Of a stretch of 64,000 bases of DNA, positions 1 to 10,700 are shown piece after piece (within the stretch, counting starts at the first letter, position 1; each line of letters opens with the position of its first letter). This stretch comes from Dendrophyllia cribrosa. Taxonomy: Eukaryota > Cnidaria > Anthozoa > Scleractinia > Dendrophylliidae. The notes below the pieces were generated by a model. That model ran no database searches. It saw nothing but the letters and a program-made list of their open reading frames with translations, and was not told the DNA's origin. The position numbers and the translations under genes were made by a program. The DNA is taken from assembly GCA_024195265.1 (NCBI GenBank), contig JAJLRJ010000010.1, positions 9,303,003 through 9,367,002 of the forward strand, read 5' to 3'.

Positions 1-777
1 GCTAGAGATTTTTTTCTAAGATCAAAGAATCGACAACACTGCAAACAACAGACCTCTTATATATCTTAATTTTGATCTGAAAGGAAAAATCTCTCAGGCA
101 CGTCCTTGGCATAAACCTATTATAAAGTTGGGTTAAAATGCTTTTGCCGACGAGCAGGATTTTTGCTAGAACGTCCTGTCACCTTTTATACTGACAATTT
201 GTGTGTTACATGTTGTGATTTTTATTTTAGTCTAGTGAGTCGATTGTTTTTAATTTTAGCCTAGTCCGAGTCGATCCGAGTTGATTGTTTTTAATGTTAG
301 CCTAGCTTAGTCCAAGTCGATCCGAGTTGACCTGACCGGACTGACTGATCCGAGTTGATCCGGTCCGATCCAGTCCGAGTAATCCGGTCCGACTTTTATG
401 CTTGCCTCGCAGTAAAAAACACTGTAGTTTTTCCCCGATTTTTCTAATCATAGATTTTTGAAACTCACAAAATTTCGATTTTTGGCTCCCATGGCAAATA
501 TTAACCCTCAATTTGGACCTTGAATATTTATCAACAGCGATGGGGGTAGGGGAGCATTCCCTACAGTAATGAGCACTCCATCTTCATTTAACAAGAATTG
601 CAAGGCTTCTGCATTGTACATGTAAAGATGTATACAGTTATTATAATAATGAATTTTAAATTGGCACTTATCTTATGTTAACTTAAATGTACTTTGAACA
701 ACTTGGCCCCTGCAGTGAAAAAAGTCAGTTTAAGCATCCTGATTTGCAATTATATTTCAAAACAATCATTTGTTTAC

Positions 778-1035
778 CATTAACAGCGACAGTTGTTGTT
801 CTGTTTGCTGTTCCCACAGAGTTGATAGCTTCACATCTGTAAACAAACACTCCTCCAGTTGATACTGATTTGCTCCATACTATTGGACTGCTGCTGTTAC
901 TTACAAGGGTATCATTTTCAAACAGCTGATAAATATGTACTGCAGGGTTACCATCAGCAGAGCAGCTAAGGCTGATGACATTATTCAGACATACATTTGA
1001 GTCATTCACTGTTAACTGGACATTCTCTGGTTTAA
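778..1035 (-). CDS. Ig-domain exon 3 of copy A
   Basis: A 258-bp minus-strand exon encodes an immunoglobulin-fold module. The first Cys is in SLSCSADGNP and the second in VYRCEAINSVG, the usual YxC context of the Ig F strand. The acceptor (tttcag at 1036-1041) and donor (gtaaac from 777) give phase 1 at both ends, so the exon can be repeated without shifting frame, as is typical of extracellular Ig repeats. Several N-x-S/T sites suggest a secreted or surface protein. It lies downstream of the exons at 2560-2826 and 5853-6194. The gene continues left out of the window. The family (receptor, adhesion or matrix protein) cannot be told. Confidence 0.82.
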
Positions 1036-1167
1036 CTGAAACAAAAGAAAGAGCATTTTCTTTTCTTGAAAATCATTATTTTGTGTAAATGTAAATTTAC
1101 ATGTATGACAATTAATATAATCCTCGGCCTAATGTCTGTTTTGTTTTTGCAAAAAACGAAAAAGGAT

Positions 1168-2336
1168 AAAAGTGCCTATAACCCTTATTTTTGTATCGCA
1201 AATATCGATTCTATACCAAGTGAATAATTGAGTGGTGCAATAATTCTTGATTTGAGGTTGCGTCTGTGAGTTGTAGAGGTTTACATTTCCAATATGCTAA
1301 TGAATGTGATGTCATTCCAGCATTTGTTTATTATACAAAAACATGGTGGTATAGATGAATCACATTTTCTGTTAACATTCATATCATCATTATAGTTTCT
1401 GTAAGCAGAAACAACATAGCAACCAAATCTCTAAACGTCTAAAATCTTGTGTATACAATTTTTACTCTTGTGTCAACCTTAAAATTATTTTCCAAAACAC
1501 TCGCCGCATCAAATCTTTCTTCCCGTACAAGGACCGCTTGAATCGTTCTCAACAGTCTAAAGTTATTTACAAAGCCAGTTGTTGGGATTGTGAAGAATTT
1601 TACATTGGTAAAACTAAACGACGGCTTCATGATAGAAAAACTGAGCATTTTAAGGCCGTCGCTAAGCATAACCACACATCAGCCCTTGCTGACCATGTCA
1701 ACACCACTGGACATAACATCAGGTGGGATCATTTTGATATCTTAGCGTCGGGCAAAACTGATTTCCACTGTAAAATCAAAGAAACATTGTTTATACAAGA
1801 ACTGAAGCCAGCTTTTAATGCAAACGTCAGTAGCGAGAAGCTGATGCTTTATTAATTAGCTGTTTCTTTTTATAGATCAACTGTTAAGTTTTGTACTTAA
1901 TCTCGGTCCCAGTTCCTTTTCAATACTATATAAGTATAGTTTATCAACACTGTAACGGTCACTTTTGAAAATGTATGTAGTAGCATACGAAACGTCAAGT
2001 TATATAAAAAAATGAATAAGTTCAATATGTTTATCACCGCGGTTTGTGTTCTATTTCTTATCAAGCTACGATGGACCCAGAACAAAAGTCTTTATGATTC
2101 TGTAATCAGTTTTAGTAAATATTGTGACTAAATCAGACAATAGCTACAGTCAAATTCCCAAGGAGGAAAATATAAAATGGGGTGCTGGAATGACGTCACT
2201 TGCATTAACATATTGGAAATATAAATCTCTACAACTCACAGACGCAACACTCAAATCAAAAAATATTCCACCACTTAATTATTCACTTGATATAGAATCG
2301 ATATTTGCGATAAAAAATAAGGGTTATAGGCACTTT
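1168..2336. mobile_element. 1.17-kb inverted-repeat element carrying a Penelope GIY-YIG fragment (copy A)
   Basis: About 150 bp at each end are imperfect inverted copies: AAAGTGCCTATAACCC on the left and its complement ending at 2336. The core holds a Penelope-like endonuclease reading frame and an AT-rich tail. The element sits in the intron between two Ig exons and was present before the segment duplicated, because the same 1169-bp unit is at 14786-15954. No clear target-site duplication was found. It could be a TIR transposon that took in a Penelope 3' end, or a Penelope remnant inserted in a MITE. Confidence 0.7.
1391..1855 (+). pseudogene. Penelope-like element C-terminal GIY-YIG endonuclease fragment (copy A)
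   Basis: An open frame without a proper ATG encodes only the end of a Penelope-like protein. The GIY-YIG core is visible as VIYKASCWDCEEFYIGKTKR followed by the RLHDRKTEH helix, with an acidic residue near IKETLFIQELKP. Upstream residues resemble the Cys- and Arg-rich linker before the endonuclease, but no reverse transcriptase precedes it. In complete elements this domain nicks the target DNA. Here it is a 155-residue remnant within an inverted-repeat element and is probably not expressed on its own. The frame is conserved in copy B, with one visible change (Arg to Lys in the NIRWDH segment). Confidence 0.8.
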
Positions 2337-2559
2337 CATTAAAAACAGATTTTTTTCTTGCTTGTTTGTGGCTGCTAAACTCAATTTTCTTTTATCTATA
2401 TCATTATATTGTTTGTTACATTCAGTTTAAATTGCTAATTACTTGACCATATTCCATCCCAATGTACATTCATTTTTTCAATAACAATGTTAAAAATGTA
2501 ACACCATTAGTGTTATTACTAGCTACAGAATAACTGTTACTGTTTGAGGCGGTACTTAC

Positions 2560-2826
2560 AGTTAATGGTCACATCAATTGTCTGATTTATGGCACTTCCA
2601 ATTCCATTGTCAGCTTTACAACGATATGTTCCAGAATTATTTCTGTTGTTGCTAAATACATATGGCTGCCCAGTAAACAGGACATCACTGTCGCTGCCAT
2701 TAGGAAACACTTTTGTCCAGGTGATGTTTGGTGTTGGTTCACCGGCTACATCACAGCGTAACGTGATGCCGGCAGCACCTTCCACGACAACTTGGTCAGG
2801 ACTGAAACTGTTAAAACTTGGAGGGA
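2560..2826 (-). CDS. Ig-domain exon 2 of copy A
   Basis: A 267-bp phase-1/phase-1 exon on the minus strand encodes an I-set-like Ig domain. The first Cys is in ITLRCDVAGEPTPN, the core Trp in NITWTKVF, and the second Cys in SGTYRCKADNG. This is a textbook C-W-YxC pattern. Splice sites are tag before 2826 and gtaagt from 2559. Three N-glycosylation motifs fit an extracellular protein. The copy-B exon at 16178-16444 differs at a few residues (Arg/Pro, Leu/Pro, Lys/Glu), so the two exons have begun to diverge. Confidence 0.87.
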
Positions 2827-3638
2827 CTAAACAAGAAGGAAAACATCAATTCAAAGTGAAACTTTACATCAGCAGTAAATCAACAGTTATAAAGTTTAAA
2901 TATAACTTGAAGTTAACATTAAGGGAATAGGTCACTTTAAAACCACTAGGACAACTTCAGTCTCCACCACACGAGAAAGGGTAATCAAGTTTGACTTTGG
3001 TCGGAAATGAAATTGTTACAGCTTGGAAGATCATCAAGTTAAGGTAATTAAATCAAAATTATTTCTGCCAGAGATGAATGTCCATCTCAGCCCTGAGAGA
3101 AAATAATAATAATAATATTTGTGTATGTGCTATATTTAAAAAACTAAATGTGCTAACAAAGTCAGAACAAAAAAAAAACTATACACAAAAAACTAATTGT
3201 CTTAGTGCTAATTTAAGAGCTAACAAAGACGTAGCATTTTTCAATTTTTTTCTGAAGAGGATTTCACAGTGCAGGTGCAGAGTTAGAGAAAGCACTTTGC
3301 CGTATTCCACTACACTATCCCGACTTCACTGTTCTCTTGTTATTACTGTTTGGATCGGTAGAGAAAATGTAACAAACATTAGAGAGAGTTAATTCTTACA
3401 TACATGCACCGCACTTGCAATTCCACTTGCGGACTCGTGGTGAGCCCGACAGCGCTTTGGACAGATAAGGTACAGCTTTTGCTATACCTTATACCCTATA
3501 TTGCTAAATATGAAACAGTTTCATGTACATCGCTGTTTTGGCAAGAAGTGGTTTTCTAACGGTTTTAAAACTTATAAAAGAACAGATAAACATTAGTGAG
3601 AGGAATTTAGGTTTAGATCAAGGATATTTCTTACTTAC

Positions 3639-3840
3639 ATCTCACTTTGAACTCAGTTCAACTCCACTCGATACGGGAAAGCAGCCTCCGCTTTGAAAAA
3701 TTAAGATATACATTGTCTGTCTTTTTTTATTTACGATTTAGAAACCTGAGCGACGTATACGACGTTTCTGTAATATTAAAGGTTTCCTCCATTCTATTGT
3801 TAATCGGTCCAGATCCAACGACACACCGATGTTAAAATTT
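3639..3840 (-). pseudogene. Decayed Ig-like exon, copy A
   Basis: A strong donor (GAT then GTAAGT) follows minus-strand sequence that reads EETFNITETSYTSLRFLN and ends in TEFKVRC. This resembles the second half of the Ig exon at 5853-6194, which ends in TLEVQC at an equivalent donor. Two in-frame stops interrupt it. The flanking intron also repeats the intron after the intact exon (cttataaaa followed by aac and gataaacat). It looks like a former tandem exon duplicate. The copy-B equivalent is 21192-21393. Confidence 0.5.
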
Positions 3841-3871
3841 ATATCGATGTAAAATCCCATTGGTGGTCAAT

Positions 3872-4033
3872 AGATCAATTCCGATATATTAAAATTCATA
3901 CTTGGCTCCGAGGCTTAGGGGAATAAAACAAAAGAAATAAATTATTCATACCTGAACCTCGATGTGATTTCTTTTGTTTTTTTCCCCTAAGCCTCGGAGC
4001 CAAGTATGAATTTTAATATATCGGAATTGGTCT
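3872..4033. mobile_element. Foldback/MITE insertion present only in copy A
   Basis: A 162-bp insertion interrupts the sequence that reads CAATTG in copy B. Arms of about 55 bp are inverted copies that include CTTGGCTCCGAGGCTTAGGG and its complement, separated by a loop of about 40 bp. The empty site in copy B shows that insertion followed the duplication. A 2-bp AT duplication is the most economical reading of the target site. Confidence 0.85.
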
Positions 4034-4143
4034 ATTGACACTGTTTTTTTTTTTCAAATAAGGAATGTTAGCTGCACAAAAAATGACGAAAATATGTTGA
4101 ATGTGGTTGACTTTCTAGAAGGAAATATGCGTATTTGATCAGA

Positions 4144-5755
4144 TGGCGATGACTCGCATAGACGAAGACAAACTCTAAACCCATGGGATATTACTGCACT
4201 CACTCTTGAACCGGAAAAATTATGGCACGCTTAAATCATGGCTAAATTTTAAACTCTTTCATGTGCACTGTTTGGGTAAAGAATGTTCGGTTTTCTAACG
4301 GTTTCAAGACTTCTAAAATAACTTTAATTATTGATCAATAACACTACTCACTAGGGCCGAAGTATTAGGTTAAAGTTTAATTTGAGGATTATTTTTACAC
4401 TCACCCAGCACTATCATTTAAAGGTTTACTCGAAGCAAGGACGCCAGAATTTGGGTATCTAATTCTGAAATCATAAGTATTCTTGGCTTGCACTTGCGTC
4501 ATATCATGTCATAACAAAATTCAGAAGCATTAAGAAACGGATTTCAATTCCAAAATGTTTATGGAATTGTAGAGGGTTTAAAACTTCACATCTGGGCCAA
4601 ATTTTGACGCGCCAGATAATTTCGTTCAAGAGTTATAGGCGAACGAGTTTTAGAGATTTTTAGTACACCAACATGGCGGTCAAAACTACGCAAAAAATCT
4701 GATCACACAATGTTGGATTCACTATAAGTTACCGATTATATCGGCTTATAAGCATCTATATAAAATGCAAAATAACTTTCAACTGGTTCATTTTAGTTTA
4801 TATTCACGGCTTATCTGAAATAACGTGACGAATTGCGTGACACCTTTAAAACCTTTGAAATCGGAAGCACAACATCGTTAAAACCTGAAACGTTTTGTGA
4901 AGGATTGTTGCACTGGTATCTGCATACCATGTTAGAAACAGCTTTGTAGGATGTAAAGTTTAGATTTTTTAATTTTTATGACGTCATGTGCAAGCCAAGA
5001 ATCGCTGACTGCACTTTCAACTGCACAGTACCTTTACTTTAATATCAAAGCAAATGTATCTGTAACATTGGCTGTTACTTGATCATCAATATCGTATGGA
5101 CGGTTGTCGTGCCTGTTGCTATTAGTCGTGCCTTGGCACGACTTATAAAATGGGCTCCAAAAACTAAAAAAGTTCACTTTTTCTCGCTTGAGACGAAGTG
5201 TTAGTGACGTCATATTAGTTGATATAGCAAATTCAAGCTCATGGATGATTTGATTTATTTACAACATAAGAAAAAGGAAAATGACGAAACGAGACATATC
5301 AAGTAAAAGGAACTTACATTATTGCCGGGTTTATCGAGAGTTCCATTCGATAACGATTTCGTTTTCTTTCTTTTCGAGCAACAGATAAATGGAAGTATTA
5401 AATATAATGCACGAGTGATTGCGAAAGACTGATTAAAGGTTTCAATGACGTACAGTGTAGTAACGTTCGTGACGGATCACCTAGAGTCACCGGAAAAACG
5501 ACTGTACATGTAAAACAAATCATAACAATCGTACCTTAGGGGCACTTACAAGACCCTTAAAGCTTCTTAAAGCACGAATTCACTACTCGAAGAGTTGTTG
5601 TTCTTGTTCTCTCTACAATGTAAGGTTTTGAAATGGTTTCTAAACTTATAAAAAAACCTGAAGATAAACATCAGTGAAAAGTACATAAAGTACATAACAC
5701 CACCAGTTTGGTCTGATTCAAAGCGGCAGGGGCACCAACTAGATTATCGCGCTTT
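4144..5755. other. Copy-A-specific intronic stretch
   Basis: No open gene was seen. Relics of the Ig exon module are present: 5690-5740 resembles the 3' part of the exon at 5853-6194 (the region around TGGTCTGA and GCGGCAGGG), and the cttataaaa intron motif recurs near 4305 and 5645. Copy B has an unrelated 0.54-kb stretch here (21535-22073). Confidence 0.5.
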
Positions 5756-5852
5756 TAAGGTAAAAGGTGTAAGTTTCTAAACTTATAAAATAACCTGAAG
5801 AAAACAGCAATGACAATTATTAATGTTTAGATCCACAACTGTTCCCACTTAC

Positions 5853-6194
5853 ATTGCACCTCCAGTGTGGTCTGAATCTCAGCGGCAGGGTCATCTTGAT
5901 TTTGGTTTTGGACTACAAACCGATACGTCCTGCTGTCTCCTCGATTCACGGAAAGAAACGTAATTGAAGTAAAGGTATCTGTCACATTCACTGTTATTCG
6001 AGTTTGATACTCAGTACGTATGCGTATCGGGTTCGAAAAAAATTTGTCTGCAATGAATGATACATCTGGATGCCTGAATTCCACCGAGCGAAATAATCCA
6101 TTAAGGTTGTACCTCCATTCCAAAGTGATATTTTCACCTTCCACAACAGATGTTGGGTTTGCAGGTGCTGTTATAAACGTGGGAGACTGCATTT
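5853..6194 (-). CDS. Ig V-like exon 1 of copy A
   Basis: A 342-bp phase-1/phase-1 exon encodes a domain that begins SPTFITAPANPTSVVEGENI and ends TLEVQC. It has the strand pattern of an Ig V/I domain (NITLEWRYN, then FTSITFLSVNRGDSRTYRFV), but the two usual disulfide cysteines are replaced (LEW and YRF). It is therefore a divergent Ig-like fold. Acceptor tgtag precedes 6194 and donor gtaagt follows 5853. In copy B this is the first domain after the signal-peptide-like exon, so it is probably the N-terminal domain. A divergent fibronectin-like fold cannot be excluded. Confidence 0.72.
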
Positions 6195-6292
6195 CTACAA
6201 ATGAAAACAGTTGATGTAAGCTTAGGGACCGGTCATTATTTATTGCCTGGGGAGGGGGGCGGGGGGGGGATCAGCTATAATTGACAGGCATT

Positions 6293-6401
6293 CAATCAAT
6301 CAATCAATTAACTTTATTTAAACACGGTAACACGGCTCAGTAAAACTGGTTTTCAGACATGCCGTGCACTTAAATATAATCTAATCTAAATGATAACAAA
6401 A

Positions 6402-6442
<41 letters not shown>

Positions 6443-6497
6443 GCAAAACTGTTACACTATACTGGTTTAAATAATACTAATAAGATTAATAATAATA
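6293..6497 (-). mobile_element. LINE 3'-end insertion present only in copy A
   Basis: Copy B shows the empty site. The insertion is flanked by a 7-bp duplication, AGGCATT, at 6286-6292 and 6498-6504. Its minus strand ends in a (TTGA/ATTG)n tail after AATAAAGTTAATT, like the repeat tails of CR1/L2-type LINEs. An (AT)n run lies at about 6405-6440. It is a 5'-truncated retrotransposon tail. Confidence 0.75.
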
Positions 6498-6779
6498 AGG
6501 CATTAAGGTGGGACCACACAAAATGATTAGAATTTCAGATGTGGAGATCGAAAGTATATTTGTAAATAAAGTAAATAAGTGGCATAGGACCGCGAACAAA
6601 AATGCTGCTGGTGTACGAAGGATCTAGAGAAGATCTAGTCAGCCAAAAATGAGAATACAAATAAAGTAAGCAAGGCTTATACTACCTAGAACACATAACG
6701 CGACAACGACATGATAGAGCCCAAACTGAAAGCCAAAATGCAACCGTGGACAGCTGTTTCGACCTGGTCAAAAAATTCA

Positions 6780-7095
6780 AAAAATTCGTTCCAGAATTAG
6801 GTTACAGAGGAACATTTTAAAATCATATGCTTGTTTGTATGCTTTTCTCTTTTTCAAAGATGGCATAAATCGTCAGATATTCGGGTGAGTTTTTTGAGTT
6901 TGTCTTTGGTATAGAGAACGTTATGATTAATCTTGAATTGAAACATTATCAACTTTGTATTCATGGTAGTAGAGAATGGCCAGGTTGTATATTGTGTGCA
7001 TATCAGAATGGTGCAAACCGTAGCTGATGATTTGATTTTCATGGATTGGTGGTTGGAATTTATTTTCAACAATTATCTTGTGCAGAGCAGTGTTG
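6780..7095 (-). pseudogene. LINE reverse-transcriptase C-terminal fragment
   Basis: The minus-strand frame reads FQFKINHNVLYTKDKLKK then ISDDLCHLC, the conserved stretch after the RT palm in non-LTR retrotransposon ORF2 proteins (FQYKLLHRVL... DLCxxC). No RT catalytic motifs precede it. This sequence replaces the region where copy B carries the signal-peptide-like exon, so the fragment lies at or near the duplication breakpoint. Confidence 0.6.
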
Positions 7096-7404
7096 GAAGA
7101 TTTTTGTCAGCGTCATACCAGTAATATGTAGTAAAACTAGTCTTCACTTTAAATTGATTAATGAATTATTGATAACTTAGGCGGAGTTTTTCACTGTTAG
7201 AATCTAATGCCCCATTCACACCAACGGTTAAACATGTTTAAATGTTGTTTAGTTTAACTACGTTTTAGCCTCTATCTTGAACGTTTTGAAATGTATATGA
7301 CTCAAACTACCTGGAATGGTAATAAAGTCAATAAAGTTTCTTTTAGTAAAGATTTCACTCCAAATAGGAGGTTAGGAGGTATTTTTCTAAACCTGTTTTA
7401 AACT

Positions 7405-7669
7405 TGTTAGAAATCCACACATCAAAGGACTTCACAATCTTTATTTTCGTCTATCAGAGGACTGTATAGCTTCACAATCTCGCTACAATCGGTTTAAACT
7501 TTCGAGGTAACAATCTTTTCAAAACACTCGCGCTTTCTCTCACGTTCATTTACAACATCTGAACATTCTCTCCTCGAGCACATGATTCACTTGTCAATCA
7601 ACTTGAAGCTACGCACGTGACCAGACACGTAACTCTACGTGTGTGTAACGCAACTACGGATTTCGGACA
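7405..7669 (-). repeat. BEL 3' LTR
   Basis: 265 bp, TGTTAGAAATCC to ATTTCGGACA on the plus strand. It matches 13168-13432 except for one visible substitution. Confidence 0.95.
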
Positions 7670-7684
7670 CTCTCCCCCCTCTTG
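7670..7684 (-). promoter_or_regulatory. BEL polypurine tract
   Basis: On the minus strand CAAGAGGGGGGAGAG lies directly before the 3' LTR, the expected site of plus-strand DNA priming. Confidence 0.8.
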
Positions 7685-7715
7685 ACTCATATGAGTCAAG
7701 AATACTGCCACAAGA

Positions 7716-10700
7716 TCAGTAGTTTTCCTGGTTAGCCAAGCGGCTTATCTTCCTAGCAGCATCCAAAGCCGCCGCCCTGCTAGGCCGACTGCCTCCCTGC
7801 GAATCTGCTGGTTGCACTTGATTTCTGTCTTGTCTCTTACCTGCGTTCGGCCCCGCATCAACTTCGATCGGATACAATTTCTGAACTGGCCTAGTTATGT
7901 GAACATCCCTCCCCTTGGTGATTACCTTCACATGTGCCCCTCTTACCTCTTTGTCTCGTCCACAAATCAACCCCTCTACCACTCCCATCTTCCAGAGACC
8001 TCTCTTCACTCCATCTTCATGTACTACCACGACATCCCCTTCCTTAGGTGATCTTCCTTTCCCGGCATTTTTGTTTTCGTGACTCTCCCGTAAGGCAGTT
8101 AAATATTCCCGTTGCCACCTCTTCCAAAAATGTTGAAGTCTCTTGGTCAGGTACTTGTGCCTCCTGGTATATGTTGCACTGCTTTCTCCAAACTCTTCTT
8201 CTGACTCTAGTAACTCTGGCAATGACTGAATCCTTCTTCCATAAATCAGATGGGATGGGGTAAGAACCTCCTCTGATGGGTTGTTGTCGTCGTAAGTTAG
8301 CGGCCTTGAATTGAGGGTACCTTCAATCTCCACAAGGACTGTCAACATCTCGTCAAAGGAAAGTCTTGCATTTCCAATGACCTTTTTCAAGCATCGTTTA
8401 ACCATTTTCACCATCCTTTCAAAAAACCCGCCCCACCATGGGGCCCTCGCTACGTTAAAACGCCACTCAATACCCTTGTCTCCTAGTTCTGCTCTTACCT
8501 CAGGATGTCGAAAAAGTGCGCGTACATCTTTCTCTGCTCCTTTGAACGTCTTTGCATTATCAGACACGATCAAGGTGGGGGTTCCTCTTCGTGCAGTGAA
8601 CTTCCTCAGACACCTGAGGAATGTAGCAGTCGAGAGATCTTCCACTAAGTCCAAGTGCAGTGCCCGAGTAACACAGCATGAGAATAAGCAGACATAAACC
8701 TTCTTTAACTGCTTACCTCGCCCCTTGACATACATTGGCCCAGCAAAATCTACCCCTATCTTCGAGAAGGGAGGGGCCGGATTGACCCTAAATTCTGGTA
8801 AACTCGCAGTCGCTGGTTGAGTAAATGCTATTCCCTCCCACTTCTTGCATGTCACGCACCGGGACAGTGTCTTTTTCACAACTTGTCTCCCGTTGGGGAC
8901 CCAGAATTTGGTTCGCAGTTCTGCAGGAGTACTCTTCACTCCACAGTGGAGGACTTCCTTGTGACATTTTTGAATTTGTAGGGATGTCAGGTGATGGTCC
9001 TTGGGTAAAATAATTGGCTCCTTAGCTTCTGTGGGCAAATCAGCATACTCCAGCCGTCCCTTACATCTCATCACACCCTTACTGTCTTCAGTCAGACCAA
9101 ACTTCTTAGACAGCTGCTTATAGTTCTCTTGACACTTTAACTCTCTTTGTGCTGCTTTAATCCAGTCTATCTCTGCTTCAGTCAGCTCTTGCAAGGATAG
9201 TGGTCCATGCTTCCCTTCTGACTTTGTTTTTTTGGCCACATTGAAGCAAAACCGTTTAAGCCACGCTGTCACTCTCAAAACCATCCTTAGGCAACTGTAC
9301 TTGTTAATTTCAATGACTTTGTCTATCCCCACATCCAGGTCAATTTGGGCCACAAGAATGCTGGTTGTCCTCTCTTCTTCTCGACTTTCAGTGGTAGGCG
9401 ACACTGATCCCTCTGAAGGCCAACTCTCCTCTGGCTCTGTTAACCAAGCAGGACCTTGCCACCACAATACATTCTGCTTTAACTCGGATGCAGACATTCC
9501 TCTTGACCCAATGTCCGCAGGGTTCTCTTGACTTGGACAGTACCTCCAATCTCCTTTGTCACTCAGCTTCAAAATTTCGTTCACGCGGTGCTTGACAAAT
9601 TGTTTCCATTCGCCTCTGTTCATAATCCAGAACAAGGCCGTCTGACTGTCCAGCCATAGTTTCGAACGCTTAACACTCTGCTGCGAGGCAAGAGCACCTT
9701 CAACATTGACCATAAGTTTCACTAGTATAAGTGCCCCCATAAGCTCCAGTCTTGGAATTGACAGCTCTTTCAACGGTGCCACTCTAGTCTTTGAAGTCAA
9801 CAATCGTGCATATCTTCCTACCTGGGTTCTATAAACAAGGTACACCACTCCACAGTAGGCCTTCTTACTCGCATCCGCGAAACCATGAAGTGAGCACTCC
9901 TCCACCTCCTCATGAGGATGGTCATAAATGCAGCGCTTTACATCAATCCTACGACAGTCAATGAGGCCTCTTACCCAATCTTCCACTCCCTTCTTGACTC
10001 CTCCTTTTAGCTGCTCATCCCATTCACACTTTTGGCGACATATCTCTTGGAATATGACCTTGGCACTGACTCCAACTGGACTAATTAGTCCTAGGGGGTC
10101 ATAGACTCCGGCTAGTAGCCTTAATGTGTTCCGCTTAGTGGCGGGAAAGCCTTCAGCACGCTGCGCAATTGCTGTCAGATCAAGATTAAGGACATCAGCT
10201 TCATAATCCCACTCACATCCCAACACCTTCTGGCCCTTGCTTCCCAACTTCATACCCATAGAAGACTTAGCATAACTAATATCTTCCTCTGTCACCACAT
10301 CTTGTTTATCACCAATCTGAGTTTCAGTTGCCATTTTGGCCCTTACCTGAGCATCATTCGTCAGCCATTTTCTGAGTTTGAAACCTCCCTCGGCCATTCG
10401 ACTCTGAGTCTTCTGGTACAACTCCATACTTTCTCGTGACGTTGCTCCACCACCAACAAAATCGTCAACGTAAAACGAATCCAACAACTTCGCTACAAAA
10501 CTTGGGTCAGAAATTTCATACCTTTTGACATGATGTCGAAGTGTAGCATTTAATAAAAATGGGGATGCATTCAATCCAAATACAACCCTACAAAACCTGT
10601 AGACAACAACTTGGGACAAATCAGGGGGTTTCTCTACCCACAAGAAGCGCAGGCAATCTCTATCCTCTGGGTCAACTTCCACATTCAAAAAGGCCTTTTC

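Larger units (their letters stand above)
1..6768. repeat. Segmental duplication, left copy (A)
   Basis: This segment matches 13633-22922 nearly base for base, at an offset of about 13.6 kb that grows to about 16.3 kb after insertions in the right copy. The same Ig exons, introns, GIY-YIG element and promoter-distal sequence recur in the same order and orientation. Copy A alone has the foldback at 3872-4033, the LINE tail at 6293-6497 and a 1.6-kb stretch at 4144-5755. The match stops at about 6768, a few bases into where the signal-peptide exon of copy B lies. The left limit is outside the window. Confidence 0.93.

Noticed and set aside
302..511. 69-codon minus-strand frame, also at 13919-14128
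   Set aside because: Built from GATCCGAGTTGA-type simple repeats (about 270-390); low-complexity and without a recognisable domain.
1439..1675. 78-codon minus-strand frame, also at 15057-15293
   Set aside because: Antisense to the GIY-YIG fragment.
2589..2930. 113-codon plus-strand frame, also at 16207-16548
   Set aside because: Antisense to the Ig-domain exon, whose splice sites and Cys/Trp pattern are much stronger evidence.
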